From contig DASZHO010000062.1 in NCBI GenBank assembly GCA_035937795.1, forward strand, positions 1 through 64,000: a stretch of DNA of 64,000 bases, read 5' to 3'. The translations under genes were made by a program, and so were the position numbers. Positions 48,001-55,935 of this stretch are shown here, piece by piece (the stretch's first letter is position 1; the number at the start of each line of letters is the position of its first letter). Origin of the DNA: JAMQPK01 sp035937795. Its GTDB lineage: Bacteria > Acidobacteriota > Vicinamibacteria > Vicinamibacterales > JAMQPK01. The notes under the pieces are model-generated. The model was not told the origin of the DNA. It ran no database searches and saw only the letters and a list, made by a program, of their open reading frames with translations.

Positions 48001-50829
48001 CGTATCGATGCCGCCGACGATCACCATGTCGCTGGCGCCAGATTCCAGCTCCCGCGCGGCCACGTACACCGCCGCGAGCGACGACGCGCATGCGGCGTCG
48101 ACGGTGAAGTTCAGACCGCCCAGATTGAGCCGGTTGGCGACACGACCAGCGGCCACGTTCAGCAGCACTCCGGCAAAGGAGTCTTCGGTCCATTCCGGCA
48201 GCTGCGCGAGCGTCTCCTCCGGCACGGTGTCAAGGTACATTGGCAGGCCCGCCCGGATCCCATAACGGAAGCCCAGATCGCCGCCACCGCCGCTGGCGCC
48301 GAGGATGACGGAGGTGCGTTCCCGATCGAACGATCGATCGCCGTATCCCGCATCATCGAGCGCCTGGTAGACGACTTCGAGCGTCAGGAGTTGAAACGGA
48401 TCGATCGACGGCACCGCCGCAGGCGGAATACCGTACTTCAGCGGATCGAACGGGATTTCGCCGAGAAACCCGCCCCATTTCGAGTAGATCTTGTCGCGCG
48501 CGCGCCGATCGGTGTCGTAGTACCGAGTCGCGTCGAACCGCTCGGGGGGAATCTCGCCAATCGCATCGGCCTTGTTGAAGACATTGCTCCACAGCGTGCG
48601 CGCGTCGGACGCATGGGGAAGAAGACAGCCGGCGCCGACAATGGCGATCTTCGACGACAACGACGCGGCGGCCGGCAGCTCCGACTGTGCGGTCACGGAC
48701 GCGACGACCTTGCCGTTCAAAAGGGCGGTGCTGTCGATCGACACGGCGTGATGCAGGTCCGCGACTGAACACGTCGCATTGCGGAGCGCGGCCACCTGCC
48801 CGATCATGTACATGCCGTCGGCGCGCTGCACCTCCCTGTCAATCGAAACGTAGGCTGTCTGCTCGCGGCCTCCTTCGCTTGCCCGTGCGATGCCCTTCGA
48901 GGCGACGCGCAGCCGGCCGAGGTTCAGGATCTCGAGCTTCAGGCGGATATCGTCAGGTTTTTCACCCTGGTCAACCAACCGCCTGTGGGTCTCGCGGAAC
49001 AGGTCGAAGAACGGCGTGTCCGCGCACCTCGTCGCGTGCCCAGGCCCGGATTCCAGCAGCACCGTCCGGGAGCATTTCACGGCCTCTTCCTGAAATGCTT
49101 CGACGATCGCGCCGGTCGCGACGGCTTCCTCGGTGAAGAGATAGGCTGTGCCCATCAGGACGCCAATCCGCGCGCCGAGCTTCGCGAGCGGCGCACCGAT
49201 GGTGGCGACCATCGCCGCCGACCGCGCATCGTGAATGCCGCCGGCAAACACGACGTGGAGCTCGCTCGCCGGCACGCCGCGCTCAACGGCTTCGATGAGC
49301 GTGTCGACCATCGACTCCCAGAGTACGAAGCTGGTCCTCGGCCCCACGTGGCCGCCGCACTCACGCCCTTCGAAAATAAACCGGCGCGCCCCGTCGTCGA
49401 GGAACATCTGAAGAAGCGACGGCGCCGGCACATGCAGGTACGTGGGGATGCCGTGCTTTTCGAGCTTCGACGCCTGATCCGGACGTCCTCCGGCGATCAG
49501 CGCGAACGGTGGTCTGAACTCTTCGATCACGCGCAGCTGCTCTTCCCGGAGCTCGTTCGGAACGAACCCGAGAATGCCGACGCCCCAGGAGCGATCTGCG
49601 AGCAGCTCCTTCGTTGCGGCGAGCAGCGATCGCACCTCCGGCCCACGCAGGAGCGCAAAGGCCAGAAACGGCAACCCGCCGGCTTTGGCGACCGCGTCCG
49701 CGAAGGGAGCGGTGTCGCTGACTCGCGTCATGGGACCCTGGAGGATTGGGTATTCGGTTCGATGCGCAACGGCGAGCGGGGCGCCGCGATCGAGGGGCCG
49801 CAACTGCTGCGCGGTGGTGACGTGTTCGGACAGCGCTTCCGACAGGCCGGACAGGATTCCGCTCACGGATCGGAAGCGGCGAGCCAGCGTGCGCGCAAAC
49901 GTGGCGTCCTGACCGAGCGGCCACATTGGCGCGCCAACGCCGGTCCAGTTGATGCGCTTCCCGACAGCCTGCTGCCACTCGGCGTGGGTGTTTGGTTCCG
50001 CCGCAATCGTCCGCGCAAGCTCGCTTTCGAGGCGTTGCAGCTCATCGACCGCCTCGAAGCCGGGCCGGCGGTACACCCGGTAACGATCGGCGAGCTCGCC
50101 GCCGAGGCAGACAGTTTCGTCGCCTCCCATCCGGCGCAGGACCTTTTTGACGGCGCCCGGCAGTGCCGACTCGCGCGCGAGCGCCAACTGCACGTCGAGG
50201 ACGGCCCCGGCACATCCGGCGACGAAACACGCTCCAATGGTGTGGCAGCCGATTCCTCCATGCGCGTACACAGGGAGAGTGGTTTCGGCGACAAGCCGCT
50301 GGACGAGCACGAAGGTCGTCTCGTCGCCCACCCGGCCGCCCGATTCATGCCCCTTCGCAATCAGCCCGTTCACACCCAGTTCCGAGCCCAGGCGTGCTTC
50401 GTCGGCGGTTGTGCATTCGAGCAAGAGCTCACGGGAAGGTGCGCGCAGGCGATCGATCGAATCGATGGTGTCAGCGAGCGCGCGGGTCGCGACGATGACG
50501 ACATCGATCGCATCAGCGAGATCCCGGCACGGATCGAGCACGCCGGTCGCGTCCACGCGGACGCCGAGACGACCTGGCTTGTTCCACGTCAGAGCCGCGA
50601 GGCTCGCCCTGACTTCCGACGCCGTCATCGCTTCGAGGTTGAGGACGGCCGTGGCGCCAGCCCGCGCAGCGGCGCGGAGGACGCTGACATCGGGCCATCC
50701 AGGCAAGCTCGAAACGATGAAGGGCCAGGCAGTCGTGGTTCGCCCGGTGCGTGGTTCCATGCTCCTCGTAACGGCGGCGCCGACGAGCAGCGCCTCGATT
50801 GCGACAGAAACGTGACTTGCAGGCTGCAC
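45028..50829 (-). CDS. polyketide/secondary-lipid synthase subunit, NPD-NPD-KS-AT-ACP
   Basis: The 1933-residue protein starts at GTG 50829; an ATG at 50760 behind GAGGAGC is a good alternative. Residues ~30-270 and ~345-650 are two nitropropane-dioxygenase/PfaD-like flavin domains. The second keeps the catalytic His (CGGHVG, His494); in the first the same position is Arg166 (SGGRVG). KS ~725-1170 follows (Cys914 in DAACASS, His1049, His1089), then AT ~1290-1600 (GHSYGE, Ser1390; AFH at 1492-1494, malonyl-like). A long Ala/Pro linker leads to an ACP with LGIDSIKRMEIL (Ser1878), which closely matches PUFA-synthase ACPs. PfaD-like domains act as enoyl reductases. Expected product: a reduced or polyunsaturated acyl chain. 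Confidence 0.93.
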   Translation of the reverse strand: MQPASHVSVAIEALLVGAAVTRSMEPRTGRTTTAWPFIVSSLPGWPDVSVLRAAARAGATAVLNLEAMTASEVRASLAALTWNKPGRLGVRVDATGVLDPCRDLADAIDVVIVATRALADTIDSIDRLRAPSRELLLECTTADEARLGSELGVNGLIAKGHESGGRVGDETTFVLVQRLVAETTLPVYAHGGIGCHTIGACFVAGCAGAVLDVQLALARESALPGAVKKVLRRMGGDETVCLGGELADRYRVYRRPGFEAVDELQRLESELARTIAAEPNTHAEWQQAVGKRINWTGVGAPMWPLGQDATFARTLARRFRSVSGILSGLSEALSEHVTTAQQLRPLDRGAPLAVAHRTEYPILQGPMTRVSDTAPFADAVAKAGGLPFLAFALLRGPEVRSLLAATKELLADRSWGVGILGFVPNELREEQLRVIEEFRPPFALIAGGRPDQASKLEKHGIPTYLHVPAPSLLQMFLDDGARRFIFEGRECGGHVGPRTSFVLWESMVDTLIEAVERGVPASELHVVFAGGIHDARSAAMVATIGAPLAKLGARIGVLMGTAYLFTEEAVATGAIVEAFQEEAVKCSRTVLLESGPGHATRCADTPFFDLFRETHRRLVDQGEKPDDIRLKLEILNLGRLRVASKGIARASEGGREQTAYVSIDREVQRADGMYMIGQVAALRNATCSVADLHHAVSIDSTALLNGKVVASVTAQSELPAAASLSSKIAIVGAGCLLPHASDARTLWSNVFNKADAIGEIPPERFDATRYYDTDRRARDKIYSKWGGFLGEIPFDPLKYGIPPAAVPSIDPFQLLTLEVVYQALDDAGYGDRSFDRERTSVILGASGGGGDLGFRYGIRAGLPMYLDTVPEETLAQLPEWTEDSFAGVLLNVAAGRVANRLNLGGLNFTVDAACASSLAAVYVAARELESGASDMVIVGGIDTVNSPFGYLCFSSAQALSPTGRCRTFDDTADGIVISEGLVALVLKRVADAERDGDRIYAVIRSVAGSSDGRGKGLTAPRPEGQVRVLQRAYAAAGFSPATIGLVEAHGTGTVAGDTAEVTALARAFEAAGTPPGSCALGSIKSMIGHTKSAAGVSGLLKVALALHHKVLPPTLHVTRPNAKLREAGTPFFVNTEPLPWVASPDPEQPRRAAVSSFGFGGTNFHVVVEEYERSGPGALPEAAPTETWPSEVAYFTSPSPQHLLATLQQLEERLSRAPDVPLRSIAAAICRTASGSAPGAVRLAIVASSPRDLRSKLAALCEALKTGKTHVMEAAGLYLSGLREPVGKVAFLFPGQGSQYPGMLRDLSVHFPDLRHALEVADRVTSGQYSRRLSSYVLPPPAFSDDQADQQLRELTDTVVAQPALGAVEIGLCDLLRRLGVRPDMTAGHSYGEYVALSVAGAFPTDVLFAISAARGRAIKAAAGDHSGTMAAVSASPDAITRVLAQPADVWIANVNSPRQTVLAGRVDAIDAAVVALSAAGLAARRIPVACAFHTPLVQPAGRVMAELLARTDVHEPKIPVFSNTLAAPYPAEPGEIRRVLSEHISAPVRFAEQLDAMYREGARIFVEVGPRAVLSSLVRETLSVHGPVILSMDSQERHGVVQLLHVVAQLAVAGVPIDFEELWRGRAIESIQLADLAPAEPLPRHVWMVSGGRARRQDETRSKAPRQASASRQALAPVGALAAPTSNAVESSDEIPIPQDGLMQSDSPIPSPQFRVDTDSDDVMRQFQQLMSQFLQTQALVMTAYLQGAPAVGPSMLPSTLPAVASAAPRALTPRPAPPAGYSAAQFVTASPVAPPVAASAVHAVAAPSKPASQPAAVMVAAPAPAAAQPAAGVLQAGTSASDVLSQLLHIVSERTGYPLEMLDADANIEADLGIDSIKRMEILTAFQQMHAGARRGAFQGAMEKLTAIKGLRETASVLAELLAGQAEAAVA

Positions 50830-50986
50830 GGCCCACAGATTGTCGGGGTCGCTTCCCCGTCAATCGGTCTGCCGGGCGGTTCGGCGAGTGTGTCGAGAGG
50901 ACCGCCAAAACGGGAGCGCGGCGATAGCGGGCGATTGGTGACGACCGGCTCCCCCTAGGGGCGGCCGGTCATCACCAGCACGTGCC
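50830..50986 (-). terminator. intergenic gap with a long hairpin (possible terminator)
   Basis: The 157-bp gap between the large secreted-protein gene and the first synthase gene contains a 13-bp arm at 50938-50950 pairing with 50965-50977 (12 of 13 matches, GGTGA...GGC with GCC...TCACC), with an inner CCCCTAGGGG palindrome at 50953-50962. It follows the stop of the secreted-protein gene on the minus strand and may end that transcript, although no T-run follows the stem. The rest of the gap must hold the promoter of the synthase operon; no confident -35/-10 was found. Confidence 0.4.
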
Positions 50987-53900
50987 TTACTGAAGCTTGC
51001 AGGTTATCCCGATGTAATCCCGCAAGTCCGGTGATACGCCTGCCCCGATTGTGAGGATGTCCGGCGCCGCACACGTCACGAATCCACCCAAATCCAGTCC
51101 CGCACCGCAGATATCGGGTGACAGCTGTCCGGCGTTGGTGGCGATCGGAATCGTAATCGTGTCATTGGACGCTGAGTTCAGGACGTTGCCGTCACTCGTT
51201 GCCGACGTCGCACCGGAGCAGACCACGCCGATCTGACGGTTGAGGATCTGGACACTGTCGAACACGCTCTTGAACCCGGGCTTACCGCCGGGGCAGGTAT
51301 TGAGGAACTGCATACCGAAGTTCAAGTTCAGGTCAAGGCACGCAGAGAAGACGTTGCAATCGACCGCGTTGGATACGCCCGGCGTGAAGCAGCCAGGCAC
51401 GGCCGCCAGCGCGCCGTCGACCTTGTGATTCCCGTCGCGGTCGATCACCAGCGCGACGGTGAAATCGTTCAGGCGAAGCGCTGTCGGCACAAGGCTTCCT
51501 GGTGTTCCAGTGTTCGGGAACAGCATCCGGGGCGGCACGTCGCCCTTGGCGCAGAACAGTAAGGGCTCGCTTGCATGCAGGTTCAAGTCCGGCGTGATCA
51601 GGCAGGCGCCGATCTTGACGAGATCGCCTGTTGGCGAGATCGTGCTGCACGTATCGCCCAGCGCTCCGTGGCACACGCCCTGTTCCGTACTCGTGAGGAA
51701 ACCGTTGCCGGTGAAGGTCAGGGTGTCGCAGTTGTCGGCTTTGATCGCGTGACAGTATCCACGCGCGGCAGCGGTCGCGAGACCAGGAGGGTTATCGACC
51801 GTCAGCGTATCGCAGTCGGCCGGCAGAAGGCTGCCCACGTTGGCGCCTGTGTCAAAACAGCCTTGGTCGTCGCCTGCCTTCAACTTGCCGGCCGCGGTCA
51901 GGCTGGCGAACATCATGTTGATGGCATCGTCCGAGAGACCGATGAGGGCGTCCTGGGCGCCCTGCGACTGCATGGCTGACATGGTGGGCACCGGCGCCGG
52001 CGTCAGGATGATGCCCGGCGTCTGCGCGACACCGGCGTCCACGACCGTCGTCGCAAACGTTCCTTTGAGTCCGGCCGTGATTCCGGCCGGGGAGATGTGT
52101 ACCTCGGTTACGGCTCCGCTCACTTTCTGATCGAAGTTCGCCACGACCTGTTCGTCGACCTTGATTTGTTTCAACTTGACCGGGTCCGGTTGACTGGCCC
52201 CGATCTGCGTCGAGAAGTCCTGCACCGTCGAGAAGTCGATGTGCGGGTTGATGTCGACAGCGCCAAACGTGAAAATCGTCACGACGACATTGCACAACAC
52301 GCTCAAGCCGCAGAAATCGACGCCCACCGATCCATTCGAGGCGGCAGTCGCGCCTGCATTGAAATTGGAGTTCGAGAACGTGTTCGTGAGCAGGTTGTTT
52401 TCCGTCACGTCGAACCCGAGGTTGATGCCTGTCACGTCGGCGAAGGCATCCCCCTCGACCTTGACGCCCTCGACGCAGATGGTGTCGCCCCAGTCGCCGC
52501 CGGTACCATACGCGTGCACATCGACGTGGATGTCTGGCAGGCCGACGGTGACATGGAAGAAGCCGTCATGGAAGTCGGTGTTGCAAGCAAAGTTATTGCC
52601 GACGCTGACGTTCGTGATGCTCAACGTGACGTCGGGGTCGCTCGCGCACGGCACGCTCGGCTTGATGTGCTGCTGGCCGATGCTGTTGATGCCATCGGTG
52701 ATCTTCTTTTTGAAAATCTGCGCGGGTGTCATGCCGTTGAACGGGCTCGTCGGATCGTCGAGCGGTTTGTTGCACAGGTTACTGAACAGCGTCTGTGTGC
52801 CGGCCGCCGAGAGCCCCACGATGAACGCATTCTGCAGATCGGTGGATGCCGGATCCATCGCGATTTGAACCTGGTCCTGGACCAGCTGCTTCAGCTGGTC
52901 ATTCACCGCAGCTTGGATGGCCGCGCTCTGAAACACTCTGGCGTTCGGGTCTATGCCGATGGGCGCGACGGCGCCGGTGGCAAAGATCAAGTTCTTGTAC
53001 GTCCGGCTTCCGCCTATTTCCCTCGCGGATACGGCGAGCCGATTCGTGCCGGCGTCGAATGTGCCGAGCGGCGCATCGTGCGTCTGGAGGACATCGCGCA
53101 CTAGGTCGGTTTGATCCAGCGTTGTGTTGATCGCCACCGTGTAGACATCGCCGGTGGTCGTGCCGTTGCCGGCCACGTGCGTCTCGCCGGCAACCGACAG
53201 CGTCTTCCCGTTGATGTTCACGTCGACAATCTGAGTACCGCTGCACACCTGGCCGGCCACGGGAGTCGGCACGATCGGTGTGATCTCCCCGGGCACCGGA
53301 TCGGTGATCGAGATCGCAAATACGGACGAGGTGCCCTTGTCGGCGAGACGTTCAAAGCACCCTCTGCGATCGTCGTGCTCTTCCTCGTCCCCCCTCCCAA
53401 ACCTCCCATCGTGGTGCTCTTCTTCGTCCTTCTCCCCGAACCTCCCGTCGTGGTGCTCTTCTTTGTCCAGGTCCAGCTCATGGGCACTGACGTTGAAGAC
53501 GTGGCCTCCGCACGAGAGGTCCTGCAGGGTCACCCGGACCGTGTTCGACGACAGCGAACTGATATTCGACGCGATGTCGACAATCAAATTCGTATAGCTC
53601 AGCGGTTGCCCATTGATCGTCGCCGTACCGTTGCACGGTGACAGGGGGGTGCAACCGAGGTAATTGGGAACGCTGGTCAGGAGGTCGCCGCCATCCACGT
53701 ACAGATGGAGGGAGGACGGATTGGTGAGCGGAACAGCCGCGAGGACGTTCGTCGCGGTGCTCGAGGCGCTCACCACGGCGCCTTGCGGCTGGACCACCTC
53801 GACCCAAGGAATGGTTGAGCAGAACGCTTCTGCCCTCTGTCCTTGATCCTCGACCGTGACATGCAGGAGCGGAACCGGCGCGACGACGGTATATTCGTGT

Positions 53901-54457
53901 TCGCGTTGATTGTACGAAAATCGCCATTCATGCCGCGATAGCTCGCTGGCCAGGCGGGCCTCGTCGCCATTCTTGACCAGGAACGATTTCAGCAAGTTCC
54001 CCTTCGTATCCAGGCCCATCAGCTCCGCGGTGATCTTGGCGTTGGGTCCAGCGCCCAATACCTGGTACTTGATCAGGTGCTCTCTCTCGCTGCACTCCTC
54101 GCCTTCTTCGTGTTCGCGATGCTCGGGTGGCAGCGCGCACATCGCGACCAACGGGGCCGAGGGGGCCGAGGTGCCGGCAGCCGCTCCGACTGCGCCCACT
54201 GCGCCAAACATGGCGACTGGCGGGAGGGCCGTGACATCAGCACTGCACGACCCGCCGGGGTCCTTCGTAGCAGCCGCTCCAAGCTCGGTCGCAATCGATC
54301 GCACGTCAGCGGGCACAACCGCCGCCGACGCCCCCGACGCCGCGATGCGGATTCCGCTCGCCGCGACGATCGCCACGGCCGCAGCGGCCTGCACCATCGC
54401 TTGTGAGAAATGCGCCCAAGAAAGAGTTCGGCCCGCACGGAGAATGGGAACTCTCAT
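50987..54457 (-). CDS. large secreted protein of unknown function with acidic/His repeats
   Basis: The ATG at 54457 sits seven bases after AAGGAG, which fixes the start; the longer frame to 54589 is an AT-rich leader. The 1156-residue product has a signal peptide (MVQAAAAVAIVAASGIRIAA) and no known enzyme motif. Three 13-residue repeats of the type DEEEHHDGRFGRG (nt ~53,355-53,475) form an acidic His-rich patch that could bind metal ions. Many Cys residues lie in the middle and C-terminal thirds (for example GCFDTG, CDTLTV, DTCSTIS, VCSGAT), suggesting disulfide-bonded modules of extracellular type. It is divergent from the SurA-DsbA fusion at 54878, whose oxidase domain could help fold it. 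The function is unknown. Confidence 0.75.
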   Translation of the reverse strand: MRVPILRAGRTLSWAHFSQAMVQAAAAVAIVAASGIRIAASGASAAVVPADVRSIATELGAAATKDPGGSCSADVTALPPVAMFGAVGAVGAAAGTSAPSAPLVAMCALPPEHREHEEGEECSEREHLIKYQVLGAGPNAKITAELMGLDTKGNLLKSFLVKNGDEARLASELSRHEWRFSYNQREHEYTVVAPVPLLHVTVEDQGQRAEAFCSTIPWVEVVQPQGAVVSASSTATNVLAAVPLTNPSSLHLYVDGGDLLTSVPNYLGCTPLSPCNGTATINGQPLSYTNLIVDIASNISSLSSNTVRVTLQDLSCGGHVFNVSAHELDLDKEEHHDGRFGEKDEEEHHDGRFGRGDEEEHDDRRGCFERLADKGTSSVFAISITDPVPGEITPIVPTPVAGQVCSGTQIVDVNINGKTLSVAGETHVAGNGTTTGDVYTVAINTTLDQTDLVRDVLQTHDAPLGTFDAGTNRLAVSAREIGGSRTYKNLIFATGAVAPIGIDPNARVFQSAAIQAAVNDQLKQLVQDQVQIAMDPASTDLQNAFIVGLSAAGTQTLFSNLCNKPLDDPTSPFNGMTPAQIFKKKITDGINSIGQQHIKPSVPCASDPDVTLSITNVSVGNNFACNTDFHDGFFHVTVGLPDIHVDVHAYGTGGDWGDTICVEGVKVEGDAFADVTGINLGFDVTENNLLTNTFSNSNFNAGATAASNGSVGVDFCGLSVLCNVVVTIFTFGAVDINPHIDFSTVQDFSTQIGASQPDPVKLKQIKVDEQVVANFDQKVSGAVTEVHISPAGITAGLKGTFATTVVDAGVAQTPGIILTPAPVPTMSAMQSQGAQDALIGLSDDAINMMFASLTAAGKLKAGDDQGCFDTGANVGSLLPADCDTLTVDNPPGLATAAARGYCHAIKADNCDTLTFTGNGFLTSTEQGVCHGALGDTCSTISPTGDLVKIGACLITPDLNLHASEPLLFCAKGDVPPRMLFPNTGTPGSLVPTALRLNDFTVALVIDRDGNHKVDGALAAVPGCFTPGVSNAVDCNVFSACLDLNLNFGMQFLNTCPGGKPGFKSVFDSVQILNRQIGVVCSGATSATSDGNVLNSASNDTITIPIATNAGQLSPDICGAGLDLGGFVTCAAPDILTIGAGVSPDLRDYIGITCKLQ
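53355..53475 (-). repeat. three-copy 39-bp (13-residue) acidic/His direct repeat
   Basis: The plus-strand core TCGT(C/G)GTGCTCTTC(C/T)T(C/T)GTCC recurs at 53370, 53409 and 53448, an exact 39-bp period. On the coding strand it encodes units close to DEEEHHDGRFG plus two variable residues. The exact period and in-frame length point to unit duplication within the gene. The high Asp/Glu/His content suggests a metal-binding or flexible acidic loop. Confidence 0.8.
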
Positions 54458-54877
54458 GACGAATCTCCTTCGATTGGTTTGACGGTGCGCGCATGCGCCA
54501 GAAAAAACGCGTGTATCCTCCGATGCGCTAGCGCGAGTGTCAAGCGATAAACGACGACGGAATCGATCCTCGAAAATCTTTTTGTGCAAACTTACGAAAT
54601 TGTTTTGTGCTATTACAAAATCGTTTTGTACTATTCCGAACTTGCGTTTGTGCTATTACAAAATTGTTTGTGAAATTCTTTGTGAAAGCCGATCGCGCCT
54701 TTCATGTTGAGATTCTGCGACGACACCGGGTCACGATAGCCGACTGTCGTGACCGTTCTGCAGCGGCGGATGCAAGGCGATGTAAATTTTTTTCAAGCCG
54801 GAAAAATCTTGCGCGCGCTGAACGAGGCGCTGCTATTATCGGCGTCGCACAACGCGGATCGTGTTTGGAGGAGAGCC
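54458..54877. promoter_or_regulatory. divergent control region with helically phased repeats
   Basis: The 420-bp gap between two divergent exported-protein genes is AT-rich in its middle. The motif TTTTGTGC/GTTTGTG recurs at 54580, 54603, 54624, 54646 and 54666, spaced 23, 21, 22 and 20 bp, i.e. close to two helical turns each time. The dyad form is clearest at 54615-54629 (ACAAAATCGTTTTGT), with degenerate copies at 54594-54608, ~54637-54651 and 54658-54671. Such an array on one DNA face usually means cooperative binding of several regulator dimers. The rest of the gap shows no other feature; GGAGGAGAGCC at its right end is the ribosome site of the DsbA-like gene. Confidence 0.6.
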
Positions 54878-55918
54878 ATGGCAGCGATGCGTCATTCATG
54901 TGTCACGGTGATCGCGCTCGTGTTCGCAGCAACTGCCGCACACGCCCAAGGTGCGGCCGACAGGGCGGCAGCGGTCAACGGCAAACCAATCATGGCCGCC
55001 GACGTCGACGCAAAGCTTGGGAACAATCTGGCGAAGCTTCAGGAGCAAATGTTCAGCCTGCGCCAGCAACAACTCGACGCGATGATCGATCAGAGACTCC
55101 TCGAGGACGAAGCGGCCAGGAGAGCCGTCACGATCGCCGCGCTGGTCCAGTCCGAGATCACGTCGCGCCTGACCCCGGTCACCGGGGAGGAGGTCGCCAA
55201 GTTCTACGACGAGAACAAATCGAAGCTGCAGGGCGATCTCAAGAGCCTCGAGGAACAGATCAAGAATTATCTGACCGCGCAGCGCGCTCAGACGCGGCAG
55301 CAGGAGTTCCTGAAGTCGCTCCGGGCGTCGGCCAAGATCGAGGTGTTCCTGACGCCGCCTCCAACGTTCCGATCGGAGGTGGCGACATCCGGTGCACCTG
55401 TCCGCGGTGCCGGCAACGCGCCCGTCACGATCGTGGAATTCTCGGACTTCCACTGTCCCTTCTGTCGCAAGGTCCAGCCCGTGCTCGACGAGCTGCGCGC
55501 GAAGTACGGAGACAAGGTCAAGCTCGTGTACCGCGACTTTCCCCTCGACAGCCTGCATTCCCAGGCACGAGCGGCGGCAGAGGCGGCCCACTGCGCCATC
55601 GAGCAAGGGAAATTCTGGGAATTTCACGACAAGTTGTTCAAGAACGATCCCGACGCGTCGCCGGCCACGCTGGACCGGTTGGCGCGAGAAGCCGGAATGG
55701 ATGTCGGCGCTTTCGAAGCGTGCCGCTCGGCGGGCAAGTACAAGACCTCAGTCCAGGCGAGCGTTCAAGAGGGCTCGAAGCTCGGGATTACGGGTACGCC
55801 GACGTTTTTCATCAACGGCAGAACGGTCGTCGGCGCTCAGCCACTCGACGCGTTTACCCGGGTGATCGATGAAGAGCTGGCGACAGCCGAACCGCGTCAG
55901 TCGGCCGGAAACCGCTGA
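54878..55918 (+). CDS. periplasmic SurA-N-like / DsbA-like thiol oxidoreductase fusion
   Basis: The start at ATG 54878 follows GGAGGAGAGCC; the longer frame to 54749 adds a non-conserved leader. The ~346-residue product has a signal peptide (SCVTVIALVFAATAAHAQ). An N-terminal helical SurA-like chaperone segment spans ~25-155 (VNGKPIMAADVDAKLGN, QLDAMIDQRLLEDEA). A DsbA-family thioredoxin domain follows, with FSDFHCPFCRKVQ (Cys193-Pro-Phe-Cys196) and the cis-Pro loop GITGTPTFFINGR. It would bind unfolded exported proteins and form or exchange disulfides. This pairing is known in some Acidobacteriota and other lineages. The Cys-rich secreted neighbour, transcribed divergently, is an obvious candidate client. 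Confidence 0.9.
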   Translation: MAAMRHSCVTVIALVFAATAAHAQGAADRAAAVNGKPIMAADVDAKLGNNLAKLQEQMFSLRQQQLDAMIDQRLLEDEAARRAVTIAALVQSEITSRLTPVTGEEVAKFYDENKSKLQGDLKSLEEQIKNYLTAQRAQTRQQEFLKSLRASAKIEVFLTPPPTFRSEVATSGAPVRGAGNAPVTIVEFSDFHCPFCRKVQPVLDELRAKYGDKVKLVYRDFPLDSLHSQARAAAEAAHCAIEQGKFWEFHDKLFKNDPDASPATLDRLAREAGMDVGAFEACRSAGKYKTSVQASVQEGSKLGITGTPTFFINGRTVVGAQPLDAFTRVIDEELATAEPRQSAGNR

Positions 55919-55935
55919 GACAGTCGACGTTGCGC

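Noticed and set aside
14596..50829. trans-AT or enediyne-type PKS
   Set aside because: Each KS protein has its own AT, excluding trans-AT logic. An enediyne synthase has KS-AT-ACP-KR-DH-PPTase in one chain, whereas here functions are split and no enediyne cassette is present.
48985..50958. 657-codon plus-strand open frame
   Set aside because: It is the antisense shadow of the NPD-NPD-KS-AT-ACP gene, with Arg-rich low-complexity sequence and no domain.
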